Source: Mesotaenium endlicherianum
Taxonomy: Eukaryota; Streptophyta; Zygnematophyceae; Zygnematales; Mesotaeniaceae
Length of the DNA: 64,000 nt
Direction of reading: 5' to 3'
Assembly (NCBI GenBank): GCA_009602735.1
Contig: WELA01003891.1
Span: 264,464-328,463, forward strand
The notes under the pieces are model-generated. The model had not been told where the DNA came from. It made no database searches and worked only from the letters and a program-made list of their open reading frames with translations. Positions within the stretch are counted from its first letter, which is position 1. The number at the start of each line of letters is the position of its first letter. Positions 53,458-64,000 of this stretch are shown here, one piece after another. The translations under genes and the position numbers were made by a program.

Positions 53458-54857
53458 ATGGCAACACGACAGGCCGTGCCTGCGCACATAGCAGAGAACG
53501 CTCGCAGGGTAGGTGTTATTTCCCGAGCTTGTATGCTATTTGAAAGAGCTAGAGGAGTCTGTACTCGCTGGCAAAAGAATCTCTTAGAATACGAAGCTTC
53601 GGTCTTTATTCAGTACACACCTCACTGTAAAGTGAGGCTATCTTAAGATGGCCCAGGATACTTTGCTTCTTTTTCGCTCACCTTTGTTTGAAGAAGTTGA
53701 AGTGCTGAGAATGTTGCTTAACATATTCTGTGGCCGGTGAATTTGGGCTGGCATAGCATTCTCGATCTCATCTGACAACATTATTCTTTTTCTCTGCCCA
53801 TTTTATATTGTGAACTACACTCAGTTGTATAAAGATTGCCTGCGATTGGCAGACTACCTGGGGAGTCAGGTATGTCACTCTGTCAACTAGTACAGGCAAA
53901 AAGGTGAAGGCAAAGCTCAGACATAGTAGCTCAAGTGACAAAACAATTTGACTGCAGTGGTTTATTAATAGCCAATTTGCTTTGTGATAATTGCAGTTTA
54001 GATACTTGCTCCTGATTCATGCCTGCTGTTCCTGTGAATGTCTTAGTTTTTCATTGCGCTCTCGCTCATGTGTGACTAGCTAGTGACATGCTCTTGGTTA
54101 GTTATGCTCAACTTCTGTCCATATCTCAAATTGCAATGAGCCTCTGATTCGCGAGAGGAGGCAGTGAGGAGGGAGGGTGTGCTATAAGTCAGCTAGGGAA
54201 GTATCATGTAGTCTAAGCTAAGGTTCTCAAAGGCCTTTGAGCTGTTCTTTTTTCCAGCAAGGCAATAGAGGGGTACTGTTGGAGCAAGTCCGATCTCAAT
54301 TCAAGAAGAATATGCACGAGACAGATCCTGAGAAAATCCAGGAGCAGAAGTCTGCGTGAGTCGCACACGTCTTCCTTCTACCACTTCTTGGCCTGCATGC
54401 GAAAACGGCTCCTTTATGCTCTTCTGCTGTATGCACCTGGTATGTTGAAACGTGTGCTAGCAAAGTATGGATCTCTCTTCAGCATGAAAATAAGAGCTGC
54501 ATAAGTTTGATGGTGGCACTGGACCGGTTTGTAGTTCTGATCTGCAGACCTCTTCTCATATTGTATTCGTCCGTGCCTGCTCTATTCGGTACTATTTCTA
54601 ATTCCCTCATGTCTCATGGAGCAACTCAAGGTACCCAAGCCTACTATGTGAAGTCACGAAGTTGAATTTTAGATCCAGAGTCCACAATTCAACTTTTGTG
54701 CCTACTTCTGATTCCTGCGCTCTTATGAAGCTCCTCCACGCTGACATATGCTTGTGCCTGGGTGCTGCTGTCCAGGGCTGTGAGAGGGCTGTCCAACTTC
54801 ATGTTCTTTGAAGCTGCCCGTATGGCCACAGCTGCAAAAGGCACTGGGGAGCCTTAA
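53458..54857 (+). CDS. LYR-motif (Complex1_LYR family) small mitochondrial-type protein
   Basis: LYR proteins are small helical adaptors for mitochondrial Fe-S or complex assembly that work with acyl carrier protein. Four exons with good splice sites and matching phases: 53458-53508, 53825-53869, 54258-54355, 54776-54857, giving 91 residues. The N-terminus is MATRQAVPAHIAENARR. The signature is LYKDCLRLADYLG (an LYK variant of the LYR tripeptide), followed by VRSQFKKNMHETDPEKIQEQ, whose F-x-K-N...D-P-E-K-I spacing is typical of the family, and RGLSNFMFFEA. The length fits the family's usual 80-120 residues. The LYK tripeptide and DPEKI resemble ETFRF1/LYRM5-type members, but I cannot assign the subfamily. 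It is transcribed away from the TAF1C-like gene. No single exon is longer than 33 codons, so the gene is easily missed. Confidence 0.82.
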
Positions 54858-55726
54858 TGGTTGAATTATTGAGTGTTGGAGTGTTGCACCAACTCCCAGC
54901 GTCTGGAGCAATCAGCTGCCGTGGATGATCTAGCAGTCGTATTTTTCTGCAGCTTTGCAGGTCACCGCTTATGACGATGTTCCTGAGATGATTCTCTGCT
55001 TTGCGGGCAGTAGCTATCTGCTAGTGCCCCTCTGCCTGTGTATATGTGAGCCACTGAGTGGAGGAGGTGAGATGCGCACACTTCTTGGATACTGATTCGG
55101 GCAGGCCTGCTAAAACCATACCGCTAGTCTGTAGAGGGGAGCCCAAGCAGGACAGCGATTCTCAGTCGGGACATTCCTTTGTCTGGAGGTATGGCAGTAC
55201 AATGGGCACAGCCTGTATAGTCTAGCACAAGTACCTGAGACTTTGCCATATGCGGTTCTCTTTCTGGCGCACTATCCTTCGAGGTGTCTGTGACACCAAC
55301 AATTGGCAGGACTTTTTTACTCAATATGCTGATGACTTTGCCAGCTGCCAGTTGCAAATCAGATTGTAGGCTGCCTTTATCATACCAGCAAAATTGCTTG
55401 AATCAGATAAGACGGATTCAATATCTTGGTTTCTATACCTGCTTGCGAATGCAACATGACCAGCTTATTGAGAAGGAGTTGAAATTCATATTCACTCGAG
55501 TTAGAACGGTCAATTTAAGAACATGAATAATGGTATGGAGGCCCTTGATGATTCTATTATCTACATATGCACATTTGAGATCGATATGTTAACAACCTAA
55601 GGTAGGGGTTGAACACAACCGCACTAACTATTTGGTACTAACTTATACAAAGCTCCTTCACTTCACGCTACATGAGATACAAACATTGCAGACAGGGACA
55701 ACCTTATACCACACACAATGACAAAT
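54858..55726. other. Intergenic region between convergent LYR (+) and hypothetical (-) genes
   Basis: Presumed 3' UTRs. No supported ORF, repeat or RNA gene. Confidence 0.5.
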
Positions 55727-58012
55727 CTACCACTTAGTCTGCCCAGAGTCCCACTTTGAAGGGGGTGCCTTAACACCCTTCTGCGCGTACACGGACGACC
55801 TCTGAGACTCATTGGCAATCCCTTGCCGATTTAACTGGGCGCTCAACTTCGCACCTCCTGCCGCCCTAGTGCTGCCACTCTCGGGCTGCTTCAGAGGGGC
55901 AGCGTGTGACGATTTGCTGTTGCGACCTAAGTCCCAACTGTTGTACAGCGGCATTTCCACGCCTGATGTCATCATGGGCATCATCAGGTTGTTCATACTA
56001 TCGTCGGCTGCTTCCGTCTCCAGCGCTTTGGCAACTCGGACGACGCCGCTCCTCAACTTGGCCAGCTCTCCATTGGCCTTGTTCGACGCCGACTCGTCCC
56101 AGAACCTCACCTTGCCCATGCGTTCGGCCAAGACGCTCGCATTTGGGTATTCCATGTCCGGCTCTCGGCGAGGGGGCACTGACTGCGACCTCCTCTCCCG
56201 CCCCTCCCGGACTCCTGCCTCCGCCTGATAGGGATGATGCACAGGAGGCGTGTAGTAGGACGACTCATCGTCGTCGGGCTCCTGCGCTGCTGCTGCAGTA
56301 GTGACCTTCTTCACCTGTGGCCACTTAGGCTCCTCGCCAAGCTCCTCTTTCTTGCCCGACGAGTTTCTCCAGAGCAGCTTCTTGATGCCCGTGTCAAATG
56401 ACTTCTCGAACGACTTCACGGTGCGCACCATCTTGCCGTCCTTCTCCTCCTTTTCCTCTTTCTCCAGCGAGCGGTGCCGCGCCGGCAGCCCCAAGGACGC
56501 CGCCGAGGACTCCTTCTGCGACTTGTTAGCGTTCCACATCCACTTTCGGCCGGGGTTGCTGTCCAGAACCTTACTTGCACTGGAGCCCCTGGTGAGCCGC
56601 GCAAACACCTCCCCGGGGTTGCTCCTGCCATCGCGACCAGCCTCCGCGTTCTCTGAGTACCCATCCACGTACGTCCTTGCCTTGGAAAATCGGCCCTCCA
56701 TGGGCGGCTGCTGTGATGACCCCACCGACTCGCCATGTATCGTGACCGATCGTCTTAGATCGCGAGATGCGAGGTTTTCGTCGTCGTCGGCGGCGGCAAG
56801 ACTCTCAGCAAGGCTTTCGGACTCCAGGCCCTTGATGGTATATGAGCGGTCGTATGTGCGCTCCTCCCGTCTTTCGGCGCTCAGAGAGCGCGGGTCATTG
56901 TCTGCCCTCAGTGCGCGTTCTTCCCCCCCAGATCTGCTCTTCCTCAGCTGCAACGTATCCCTCCCCAGCCCTGTCGCAGGCTCCCCCTCTCCATGATTCT
57001 GTGACGCCGGCACATGAGGCGCCCATTCCATCTTGTCCAAACGCCCCCCCGAGCCTCCTCCTCCCGGCTTTTTGAGAACACCCTTCAAGATGCCCTTGGT
57101 TTCAGCCCCCACCCCTGCCCCGGCCCCTCCTGGATGCTCTGCTGATCGCCACCTGCTGGCGTCGGGCTCGCCAGCCTGATGCCTATCAGGAGCCCACTCC
57201 CCTGCACTCCTCCCGCCTCTCGAAAGCTGAGGGCTCTCATTGCTCTTCTCTTCACCTGCCCCATGCGCCGCCTGCCCCAGGTTCTGGGCTTGTGCCGCTG
57301 AGGCTGCAGTCTGCTGTTGCTGCTGCTGCCTCTCCATCTCCCTCTTAGTGCCGCCAGCCAGCAGCCTCGTCTCGTACCTCCCAATGTTCCTATTGTCCGG
57401 CAGCTGAGTTGGCAGCCTAGCTGGCGCCCTGAGCAGGCCCCCGTCTCCTTTGGGTGCTTTCTGCTGGGCAGCCAATGGCAGGGACCCTAACTTTCCCGGC
57501 GGCCGCAGCAGACTCGAGGTGTCCAGCGCACGCGCTCGCTGTGACGGCGGCGTTCGCTCGCTTCTCGGTGGCGTAAGCCTCTCCTCCGAGAACAAGAGGC
57601 CCTCGTTCCTCTCCTGTCCCTGTCCCTCCCCGGAAGGCGGGGTAGTGATAGCATCTATCGCCTGAGCCGCCTCCTTGAGGTCCTCAAACGCGGCTGCAAG
57701 AGCCGTCGACGAGCTGCTGCGCCGCATCGAGGACCGCCGCGTCTCCGTGTTGCCGCCCGCCGAAATAAATCCCACGCGTCGAGCTCGCCCGGTGTCAGGC
57801 GCGCCGCCCGCGCCTCCGTGGTCGGGACTGCCGCCTCCGTGCGCTTCCGACAGGCTTTGCCCCACCCTCCTATCCCTCTCCTCATCCTCTTGAGGCGTTC
57901 TCCTGCCAGCTGTCGAAGGAGTGGGCTCCGGGGCCAGGAACTGGTGGTCTCCTCCGAGGGAGGCTGCCAGCTGGCAGATCCCGGAGGCGATGATCTCCGA
58001 CGAGGGGTCCAT
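55727..58012 (-). CDS. Hypothetical 761-residue disordered protein
   Basis: A single open frame from ATG 58012 (first ATG; the frame is open upstream through a (GAT)n/(GCT)n repeat that is probably UTR) to the stop at 55727-55729. It begins MDPSSEIIASGICQLAASLGG. The sequence is mainly low complexity, rich in Ser, Gly, Glu, Arg and Pro. It includes basic-serine patches (RRSSMRRSSSS), a helical segment (LAAAFEDLKEAAQAIDAI), a polyQ run (QQQQQQ) and an FEKSFDTGIKKLLW block (residues about 525-545). The C-terminus is PPSKWDSGQTKW, reminiscent of the PSKWD-x-x-x-x-W motif found in several plant remorin-type and cytoskeletal proteins. The FEKSFDTGIKKLLW block and the C-terminus look the most constrained. 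No enzyme domain is seen. It is co-oriented with SCAI, whose 3' end lies about 250 bases upstream of the start codon. Confidence 0.65.
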   Translation of the reverse strand: MDPSSEIIASGICQLAASLGGDHQFLAPEPTPSTAGRRTPQEDEERDRRVGQSLSEAHGGGSPDHGGAGGAPDTGRARRVGFISAGGNTETRRSSMRRSSSSTALAAAFEDLKEAAQAIDAITTPPSGEGQGQERNEGLLFSEERLTPPRSERTPPSQRARALDTSSLLRPPGKLGSLPLAAQQKAPKGDGGLLRAPARLPTQLPDNRNIGRYETRLLAGGTKREMERQQQQQQTAASAAQAQNLGQAAHGAGEEKSNESPQLSRGGRSAGEWAPDRHQAGEPDASRWRSAEHPGGAGAGVGAETKGILKGVLKKPGGGGSGGRLDKMEWAPHVPASQNHGEGEPATGLGRDTLQLRKSRSGGEERALRADNDPRSLSAERREERTYDRSYTIKGLESESLAESLAAADDDENLASRDLRRSVTIHGESVGSSQQPPMEGRFSKARTYVDGYSENAEAGRDGRSNPGEVFARLTRGSSASKVLDSNPGRKWMWNANKSQKESSAASLGLPARHRSLEKEEKEEKDGKMVRTVKSFEKSFDTGIKKLLWRNSSGKKEELGEEPKWPQVKKVTTAAAAQEPDDDESSYYTPPVHHPYQAEAGVREGRERRSQSVPPRREPDMEYPNASVLAERMGKVRFWDESASNKANGELAKLRSGVVRVAKALETEAADDSMNNLMMPMMTSGVEMPLYNSWDLGRNSKSSHAAPLKQPESGSTRAAGGAKLSAQLNRQGIANESQRSSVYAQKGVKAPPSKWDSGQTKW

Positions 58013-58144
58013 TTCTGACGGGAGCGGGGGGAAGCAGCGTGGGAGGTGGTCAGCCTGCTCCCCGTAGCTCGAATGCAGCGCCAAGGCGGCCCGGCACAAC
58101 ACAAACCTGCGTCCACATATGCCACGAGCGCGCAAACATTTGTC

Positions 58145-58155
58145 GGAACCTGTGT

Positions 58156-58186
<31 letters not shown>

Positions 58187-58190
58187 AGCA
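58145..58190. repeat. (ATC)n/(CAG)n trinucleotide repeats
   Basis: Consecutive catcatcat and cagcagcag runs between the two minus-strand genes. They create a spurious Asp/Ala-rich N-terminal extension in the open frame of the hypothetical gene. Confidence 0.8.
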
Positions 58191-58269
58191 GCCAACAAAC
58201 CACCTCCCGCCTACTACTTCCTTCCAGCCCTTCAACAAACTGTGGCTTGCCAGCAGCAGCATCCAGCGT

Positions 58270-61200
58270 TCAAAAGCAGTAGCGTGCCGCCTGTGCCTGT
58301 GGGGGCACCTCTTCAAAGAGCCAATGCGCCCTGCGCTTGGGAGCACCAGAGGGCCATTGCTGGGCGAGGTAAGGTGTGGCAGGCGAACAAGCCCACCTGG
58401 GCAGCCCTGATGGCAGACTCCCCACAGCAGGCATGAAAGGAACGAGCTCTGGTGGCCAAGCTTTAGCTTTGAGGCAGAAAGCCCCGGGAAGGCCCCCACA
58501 CACGCGGCAACCACGACCTCATGGAGAGAGTTCAGATGGAGCGCGCGCACGGTGTGTACGCCCGCTCCACCCCATCCCAGAACACGCACACAGGCAAGCT
58601 TGAAAGCGCACCCGCAGCTGCCCACGTCTGACAGGCGCTTATCACCTAGTGCGTGCTCATTCTTTGTGGCACGCACACTGCGGGGAAGAGGGTGGGAGGG
58701 GGACACTTTGCGGGCAGGGAGGGCCAGGCCATGTGCAGAAAAGCCAAACCTGAGGATGAACTGGCGAAGGAAGAGGTCGGAGAGGAGGCACCCCCAAGAT
58801 GGGTCCAGCTTCGGCACAGCCGCAAGCGCCGCACCCCAGCCAGACAGTATCATTGACAGCTGCTTGTCCGTGCTCTCGCACACCGCCTGCTCATCCACCC
58901 ACGACGTACACACGCAACCGTGCATGAGCATGCAGGCAAGCATCAGGGAGGCCCCCCCGCCTCCTTCCAGCGTGCCCGTTACTTGTTTACCCCCTAGCAT
59001 TTGAATATCTGCACTGCCACCTCCCGGCTTCCCCTGATAGCGGACCAGACATCCTCTCCACACACCCTCTCGCATTCTATTTCTTGCACACAATTGCGGT
59101 AAAATGCCAAGCAGCTGCTCCGGAGCACTGGAGCAGTGCCACCCGCCCGTGCACTGCCGGCGAGCAAGCAAGCGAGCAAGACAAGGGGCAGCTAGTAAGG
59201 AGCGTGGAGCGCACCGGCTCCAGGCTGTGCACTTGCAGCCCAATGAGGCGGCACAGCGCCAGGAGGGGCGCCGTCAGAAAGAACGTGAACAGGTTGCCAC
59301 CCACAGAGCCGCTGCCATACTCCGGCTTCGCTGACGCACCCAGCTCGTCTGCAGGCTGGACAAGTGGCGACAGCAGCATGGCACATGGTGCCCCCCGCTC
59401 GTTGCCCAACAGGACCTGTTGCACAACCAACAGGCAAAAGCAGAACACAAGCATGGCCATCAACTCACGTGCAGGAGCAAGAACAGGGACAGGGGGCATG
59501 GGGCAGGCTCCACTGCACTCTACATATGCCTGGCTTCCCAACACCACACTCTGACATCCTTATACAATCTGGCAGTTGGCAGCAGACTTAGGCCCCGCCT
59601 TCCCCTTCTGACTTCTTCCAGCAGATACGTGGTGGAAAGAAGCACGGGTTTCAAGCTTGTGCCCCCGCGGGGAGAACATGCCTGCCTGCTGTTAACCTTG
59701 CAGGAACCGACATCCTGTAATAACACGAGAGCCCTTCGACCTGCTCCCTTTGACTAGTCAGTGGCCAACCAAACTGCCCCTTGCTTGGAATGAACTTGAT
59801 GTGCGTGTGTGTCCCTGTTAGAGAGACGGAGTGGGGCATGGCATTTGTGCCCAGGTGGGACCTTGAGGAGGAGGAGGAAGGGGTGGACGAGTACCTCAAA
59901 GGCGCTGCTATTGTCACTGTCCACTATCAGAAACATCGGGCGCCGCGTGAAGGGCAGTAGGTCCGACGCGTGCAGGTAGTTGGATTCTGCACACGCACAC
60001 GCTCACATGCTTCTCCACGTCAAAACCCACACTTCTGTCTGCTAGTACCTGCCGCATGGTGCAAGAGAAACGTGCAACCCTCTCTGTTCTTGCTTCCCAC
60101 GATCCAGACCAGAACCTCCCGCTGTCTGGCAACACAGATGCACCCCTTCACGCACGCTCCCGCACCCAATATGCACACAAGATAGCCATACCCCACGCCA
60201 TGTTTGGTGGTTTAGTCCCTCGTGTGCCATCTATCCACTCCTCCTCTTCCTTTCCCCCCTCACCCTCCCTCTCCCCTCCTCTTATCTGCTCCTTCCACGC
60301 AGCAGCATCTTCAGCAGACTATCTCGACGATTGGAGAGTCCACATTCATCGCATGAGGCATGCTCTAGCCGGGCCAGAAGCAGCAACAGGTACATACCCA
60401 GAAGGTTGGTCGAGGGCTCCTTCCCGGCATCCTTCTTTGCTCCCAGCCACACACCAGGCCCCGCAGGGCCCCCGTTCCAGGGATCGCTGGGACCCCCTGC
60501 TTCGCTGCCACCTGGCGCTCGCAACCCCCCGCCATGCGCACCCCCCTTACCAGCCTGCGGGCTCCCGGGGCTGGTACCCGCGCTGCTGCTAGCAGGGTCA
60601 GATGACTCAAACGAGCCCCCGCGTGCATGCGCCTCTGCCGGCCCCTCACCTGCGTTGCTGGCATCCCGCCGCGAGTGCGGGTGCGAATGGGGGGGCTGGA
60701 ATCGATCCTTGGCTGCGCCATTCGCATGCTTAAAGGCTGTGGGGCTGTTGCCCGGGCCGGCAATCGGGAACGTGCCACCTGGCGGTGCCCCGCTGGTGCT
60801 ACTGGCCTGAGCTGCCGGGGTGGGCGTGTGCAGAGGGGACGAGCTGGCCTCTGGGCGACCGGGCGTCAAGGGCCCCAGGTGCAGGCCTCCTAAAGGTAAC
60901 AAGTGCACGCACATCCCACGCGACAAGTGACAGGTGTCAGCCCGTCAGTCATTTTGTTTTTGCGGGGTTTCCCTACCTTCCTCCTCCCTCCCCCCCTTCC
61001 TGCGCCTCCCACCTTCAAATTCCCCCCCTCCCCCCCCTCTCAACAGACGCTGCGAGCACGCCTGCAGCAGTGAGAGCGCGGGGGTGCCCATGCCCTATCC
61101 CGAATGAGCGTTGCAGAGAGGCACAGCCATGAGTCTTGGCTGCTGTCAGCTTCCCTCCCGTACGAGAGGGTCACCTGCCTCCTCTTGAAGCTAGAGCTGC

Positions 61201-63089
61201 AAGACCTCTTTTCTACCTCAAGCAAGTTGGGCCCTTGCCATCACTTCTCCAATTTCCAAAAATAAGCAGCAAAAGGTGTAGGTGCATGCGTGCGTCCGTG
61301 TTGTGTCTTCGTGTTTATGTTTGTGTGTGCTCGGCTTTCTGTTAGTTCGTGTGTGTGGTTTCTGGAAGTGTGTATGTGAGAGAGAGTAACACTTGAGAAG
61401 GCCCGCACCGGAAGCAGAAATGTAGAGAAGCAGAGCCGAGTCCGGAGGAAGCTCCTCCACGGCTGTGGCCAGCACCTGCCACCACCACCACCACCAGCAG
61501 GCACACGTCAGCTCAACAGCACGCGCACAGCCAGCAATGAGCACCTTATGTGGCCCACATGCCCTCGTGAGGTCACTGGCGTCATCGGAGAGGATCACCA
61601 AGGAGGAGGCCCCATGCTGTAAAGCCCCCCACCCCCATCCCCCCTTCCCCACCTCCTCCTTATTCTCTTTGAGACAAAGAGAGCCCAGATGGGGCTTGCA
61701 TATCACCTCTGCTCGGAGGAGTAGCAAAGAAGGCAGACGGGGGAGCAGGACAGGGAGCCGGAATAGGAGCACGTCACGAGTACAGGCAAGAGCGCATCAG
61801 CCGGTGTTGCAGACTGTCAAGGTAAAGGAAAGGAACGTCTCTCCCCAGCTCCCCAGGATGCACGATGCGCAAAGGCGAAGGCGACGTCAAAGGCGCATGG
61901 AAGCTCAGCAGGAGGCACGAGGGTGCTCCTCTGGGCCCGAGCCACTCACCAGCAGAAGCTTGGGCACGTTGGGCCGATACAGGATGTACTTGTGGGGGTT
62001 GGGCGGCAGGTTGGGGTCCAGCAGGTTGTCCTCCACGCCGCCGATGCGCGCGGGCGGTGGCCCGCCGTTCATGCCGCCCGGGGCGGCGCAGCTGATGGTG
62101 CCGTCCTTGGCACGCGCGTACGACCCGCTGGGCTCATACTCCACCGCTTGCAGCATGCGGAACGTGTCCAGCGTCAGCTCGCTGAACTTAACCTGCTCCC
62201 CCTCCTCCGACCAACCAGGCATGGCCGGCCACGTCAGCATCCGCCACGCATTTGTCAGCCCGTTTGGCCGTTGTCAGAGGGACCAAGTAGCATGTCAGCT
62301 GCGGGAAGCATCAGCAGCAGGCGGCGCCAGAGTTGGCTTGATGGAGTCAGCAGCCAGCACATACGGGAGGCATCTGGAGCATCGATGCCACATCAGCATC
62401 CGCCCGAATGGGCACTGCAGGAGCCACGTTTGTGTCGGCATGGGCCCTGGAGAGGACCAGTGAAGCCACGGGCAGAGGGAGCTAGCTAGCCGGAAGACGC
62501 ACACAGGTAGGCAGGTACACAGGCAGGCAGACCCCGCCGCTTTCGTCAATCTCCTCTGCTCCTGGAGCAAGTGGATGTTGGCACGGCAACAAGGAGTGGG
62601 TCGAGGTCTGAGAAAGAGGATGACGCGCTGTACACATGCTTGCAAGGCCTGCGATGGTGGTATTGCCACCACACACTTGCTGAGGCTGGCAAGGCTTGAT
62701 GCTGTGTTCATCACACAACACCCAGCATGCTTGGCAGGGGCCCAGGGCTCTGCCTGCCTGCCCGCCTGGCTGGTAAAGGGGACAAGGAGAGAGTCGGGCC
62801 AGGGATAAAGAGTGTGAAGACAAAGAGAGAACGTGTGCATGTGAGAGAGAAGAGGGAGAGAGAGAGAGAGAGGACGCACCTCATTGGGATGGTAGCTCGT
62901 CAGGATAGCCTCCTGCAGTTTCAGAGGCGTCGAGCCGCGCCCCATGGAGGCGACAAGTGGCAGCGCGCCAGGGGCCGGATCCAAAAGCAGGCTGTAGCGG
63001 AGGGAGCGCGTGCCCTCGCAGGCGGCGTCTGCCTTCATGAAGCGCATGATCTCCTGCAGCACAAACTTCCACTCCCTCGCATCCGCTGC
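58270..63089 (-). CDS. SCAI: SCAI family protein (suppressor of cancer cell invasion homologue), 5' end missing
   Basis: In animals SCAI is a nuclear cofactor linked to MRTF/SRF transcription and DNA-break repair; the plant role is not established. Exons with consistent phases on the minus strand: 63089-62880 (EWKFVLQEIMRFMKAD; SLRYSLLLD; LKLQEAILTSYHPNE), 62192-61950 (VKFSELTLDTFRMLQAVEYEP; NLPPNPHKYILYRP), 61475-61409 (EELPPDSALLLYISASG), 60889-60398 (about 160 residues, Gly/Pro/Ser-rich), 59986-59895 (LHASDLLPFTRRPMFLIVDS), 59415-59215 (GAPCAMLLSPL; NLFTFFLTAPLLALCRLIGL), 58886-58750 (DPSWGCLLSDLFLRQFILR). A last exon should follow at about 58.5-58.27 kb (ELVPFMPAVGSLPSGLP) but its border is unresolved. 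The N-terminal exons were not found between 63090 and the window end. The 60889-60398 exon is expanded and disordered compared with the usual short linker. Confidence 0.85.
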
Positions 63090-64000
63090 CTGCCGGGCCC
63101 CCCGTCATTGCACACGACCGCCAGCCCGTCCCCCCGCACGCAGACGCACCCACCTCTACCTAGTTAAGTCTTGGCCTAATTTCAGAAGTGGTGCCCTTCG
63201 TGTCCAGGGTGGGGAAGCAAAGGGCCCCACTCATGATGCACATGCATGACACTATAAGTCAGCTGCTGCAGCGGCGGGGCCGACGGGGGCGTGACTGTTG
63301 ATGAATGAGAAACTCCCATGCACCCGCTGAGGGACGAAGTCAGCAACGCACAGTGGGAGGAGTTGCTGTCCTCCTAAGGTACAGGTGGAATAACATAGCT
63401 CACTAGCAGACAGCGCCAGGCTTTACAGCAGCATCCAGCCAGCAGGAGCGAGCCCGCCAGAGGAGATGGACACCATGCCGACCTTGCTGCCGTGCACGTG
63501 CCGTGGCCCTTGCCCTCCTGAGGCTGAGTGTTCCCTTCTCCTCCCGCACCCAACACCTGCTGAAACCCTAACCCTCTGATCAATCCCTCACACTGGCTCC
63601 ATGTACACACACCTCCTCACCCGCCCCACTCGGAGGTTGCCTGTCTTCCATCCAGGAGGAGCTCCTCTGGCAGCGCAAGGCTCCGCTTGAGAGGAGGTGC
63701 CCCCCCCACTACTTCAAAGTAGAGAGTGCTGCTCTAGGGCAAGTCTGGGCACCTCCAATGGCCTGGCAAGGGGCTCTCATCGTGTGGAGGGGAGTTGACT
63801 TGGAATGAGTTTGAAAGATGGAGCCATAGAGGGGAGTTAAGAGGGAGAGGCATAAGGCCTTCAAGGAGGGGGAGGGTTTGGGGGCGAGGGGGAAGATAGG
63901 CTGAAAGCAAGGAGTCGAAAGAAGGCAGCCGGAAGGGGGCTGCGGGGACTGCTGGTAGGCCCGGGCTTACTTCGTGACGCCGCGGGGGGGGGAGGGGGGG
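63090..64000. other. Upstream SCAI intron(s) / 5' region, unresolved
   Basis: GC-rich sequence in which no conserved SCAI exon could be identified. A minus-strand stretch near 63640-63710 (SLALPEELLLDGRQ) could be part of an upstream exon, but without clear splice sites. The last 40 bases are G-rich. Confidence 0.35.

Noticed and set aside
58013-58198. N-terminal extension with polyAla and polyAsp upstream of the hypothetical 761-residue protein
   Set aside because: No ATG in this part. The residues come from (CAG)n and (ATC)n repeats, so the first ATG at 58012 is preferred.
59077-59214. Continuation of the SCAI frame past LIGLQVHSLEP
   Set aside because: A donor at 59214/59215 in phase with the next conserved exon (58886-58750) is a better explanation, and the read-through sequence is not SCAI-like.

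Overview
This is a eukaryotic, intron-rich window, most likely from a streptophyte green alga or an early-diverging land plant. The reasons are a plant-type two-thioredoxin PDI with an ERp29-like D domain, chromodomain Ty3/Gypsy elements with an initiator-tRNA-Met-type primer binding site, and multi-exon DNA2, TAF1C-like, SCAI and LYR genes with plant-like sequence. Chara braunii is my best single guess, held weakly. There are no CRISPR, operon or rRNA/tRNA features.

Left third (1-28 kb, AT-richer, transposon-dense). A truncated LTR-like repeat (1-914) precedes a ten-exon PDI gene (1623-5473, +). A small hypothetical ORF (6373-6756) follows, then a badly decayed Gypsy-like element with integrase (7830-8180) and PHD-finger (9305-9520) remnants, then a GC-rich island. 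Two copies of one chromovirus family come next. Copy 1 (11136-15530) is 5'-truncated and internally deleted. Copy 2 (16289-24825) has both LTRs, a 5-bp target duplication (GACCC) and a PBS. It sits inside the minus-strand gag of an older, unrelated LTR element whose pieces lie at 15531-16288 and 24831-25790, with its LTR-like sequence at about 26100-27040. Both chromovirus copies carry an extra third ORF between integrase and the 3' LTR. That ORF is the most novel item in the window. All elements look non-autonomous.

Right two thirds (28-64 kb, GC-richer, gene-dense). A 32-exon DNA2 helicase/nuclease gene (27975-41630, +; model of 1515 residues, every splice phase consistent) is convergent with a minus-strand TAF1C-like (RNA polymerase I factor) gene (about 52.7-43.5 kb) that contains an assembly gap. 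Divergent from the latter is a tiny four-exon LYR-motif gene (53458-54857, +; 91 residues), whose exons are too short to show as ordinary ORFs. A single-exon 761-residue disordered protein (58012-55727, -) and the 3' part of a SCAI-family gene (63089 to about 58270, -) complete the window.

The resident genes are housekeeping functions (ER protein folding, DNA replication/repair, rRNA transcription, mitochondrial LYR protein, transcription cofactor) and form no operon-like system. Isolated single Ns and the 328-N gap are flanked by repeated sequence and look like unmerged contig overlaps. Several apparent frameshifts in the retroelement disappear once those overlaps are collapsed.
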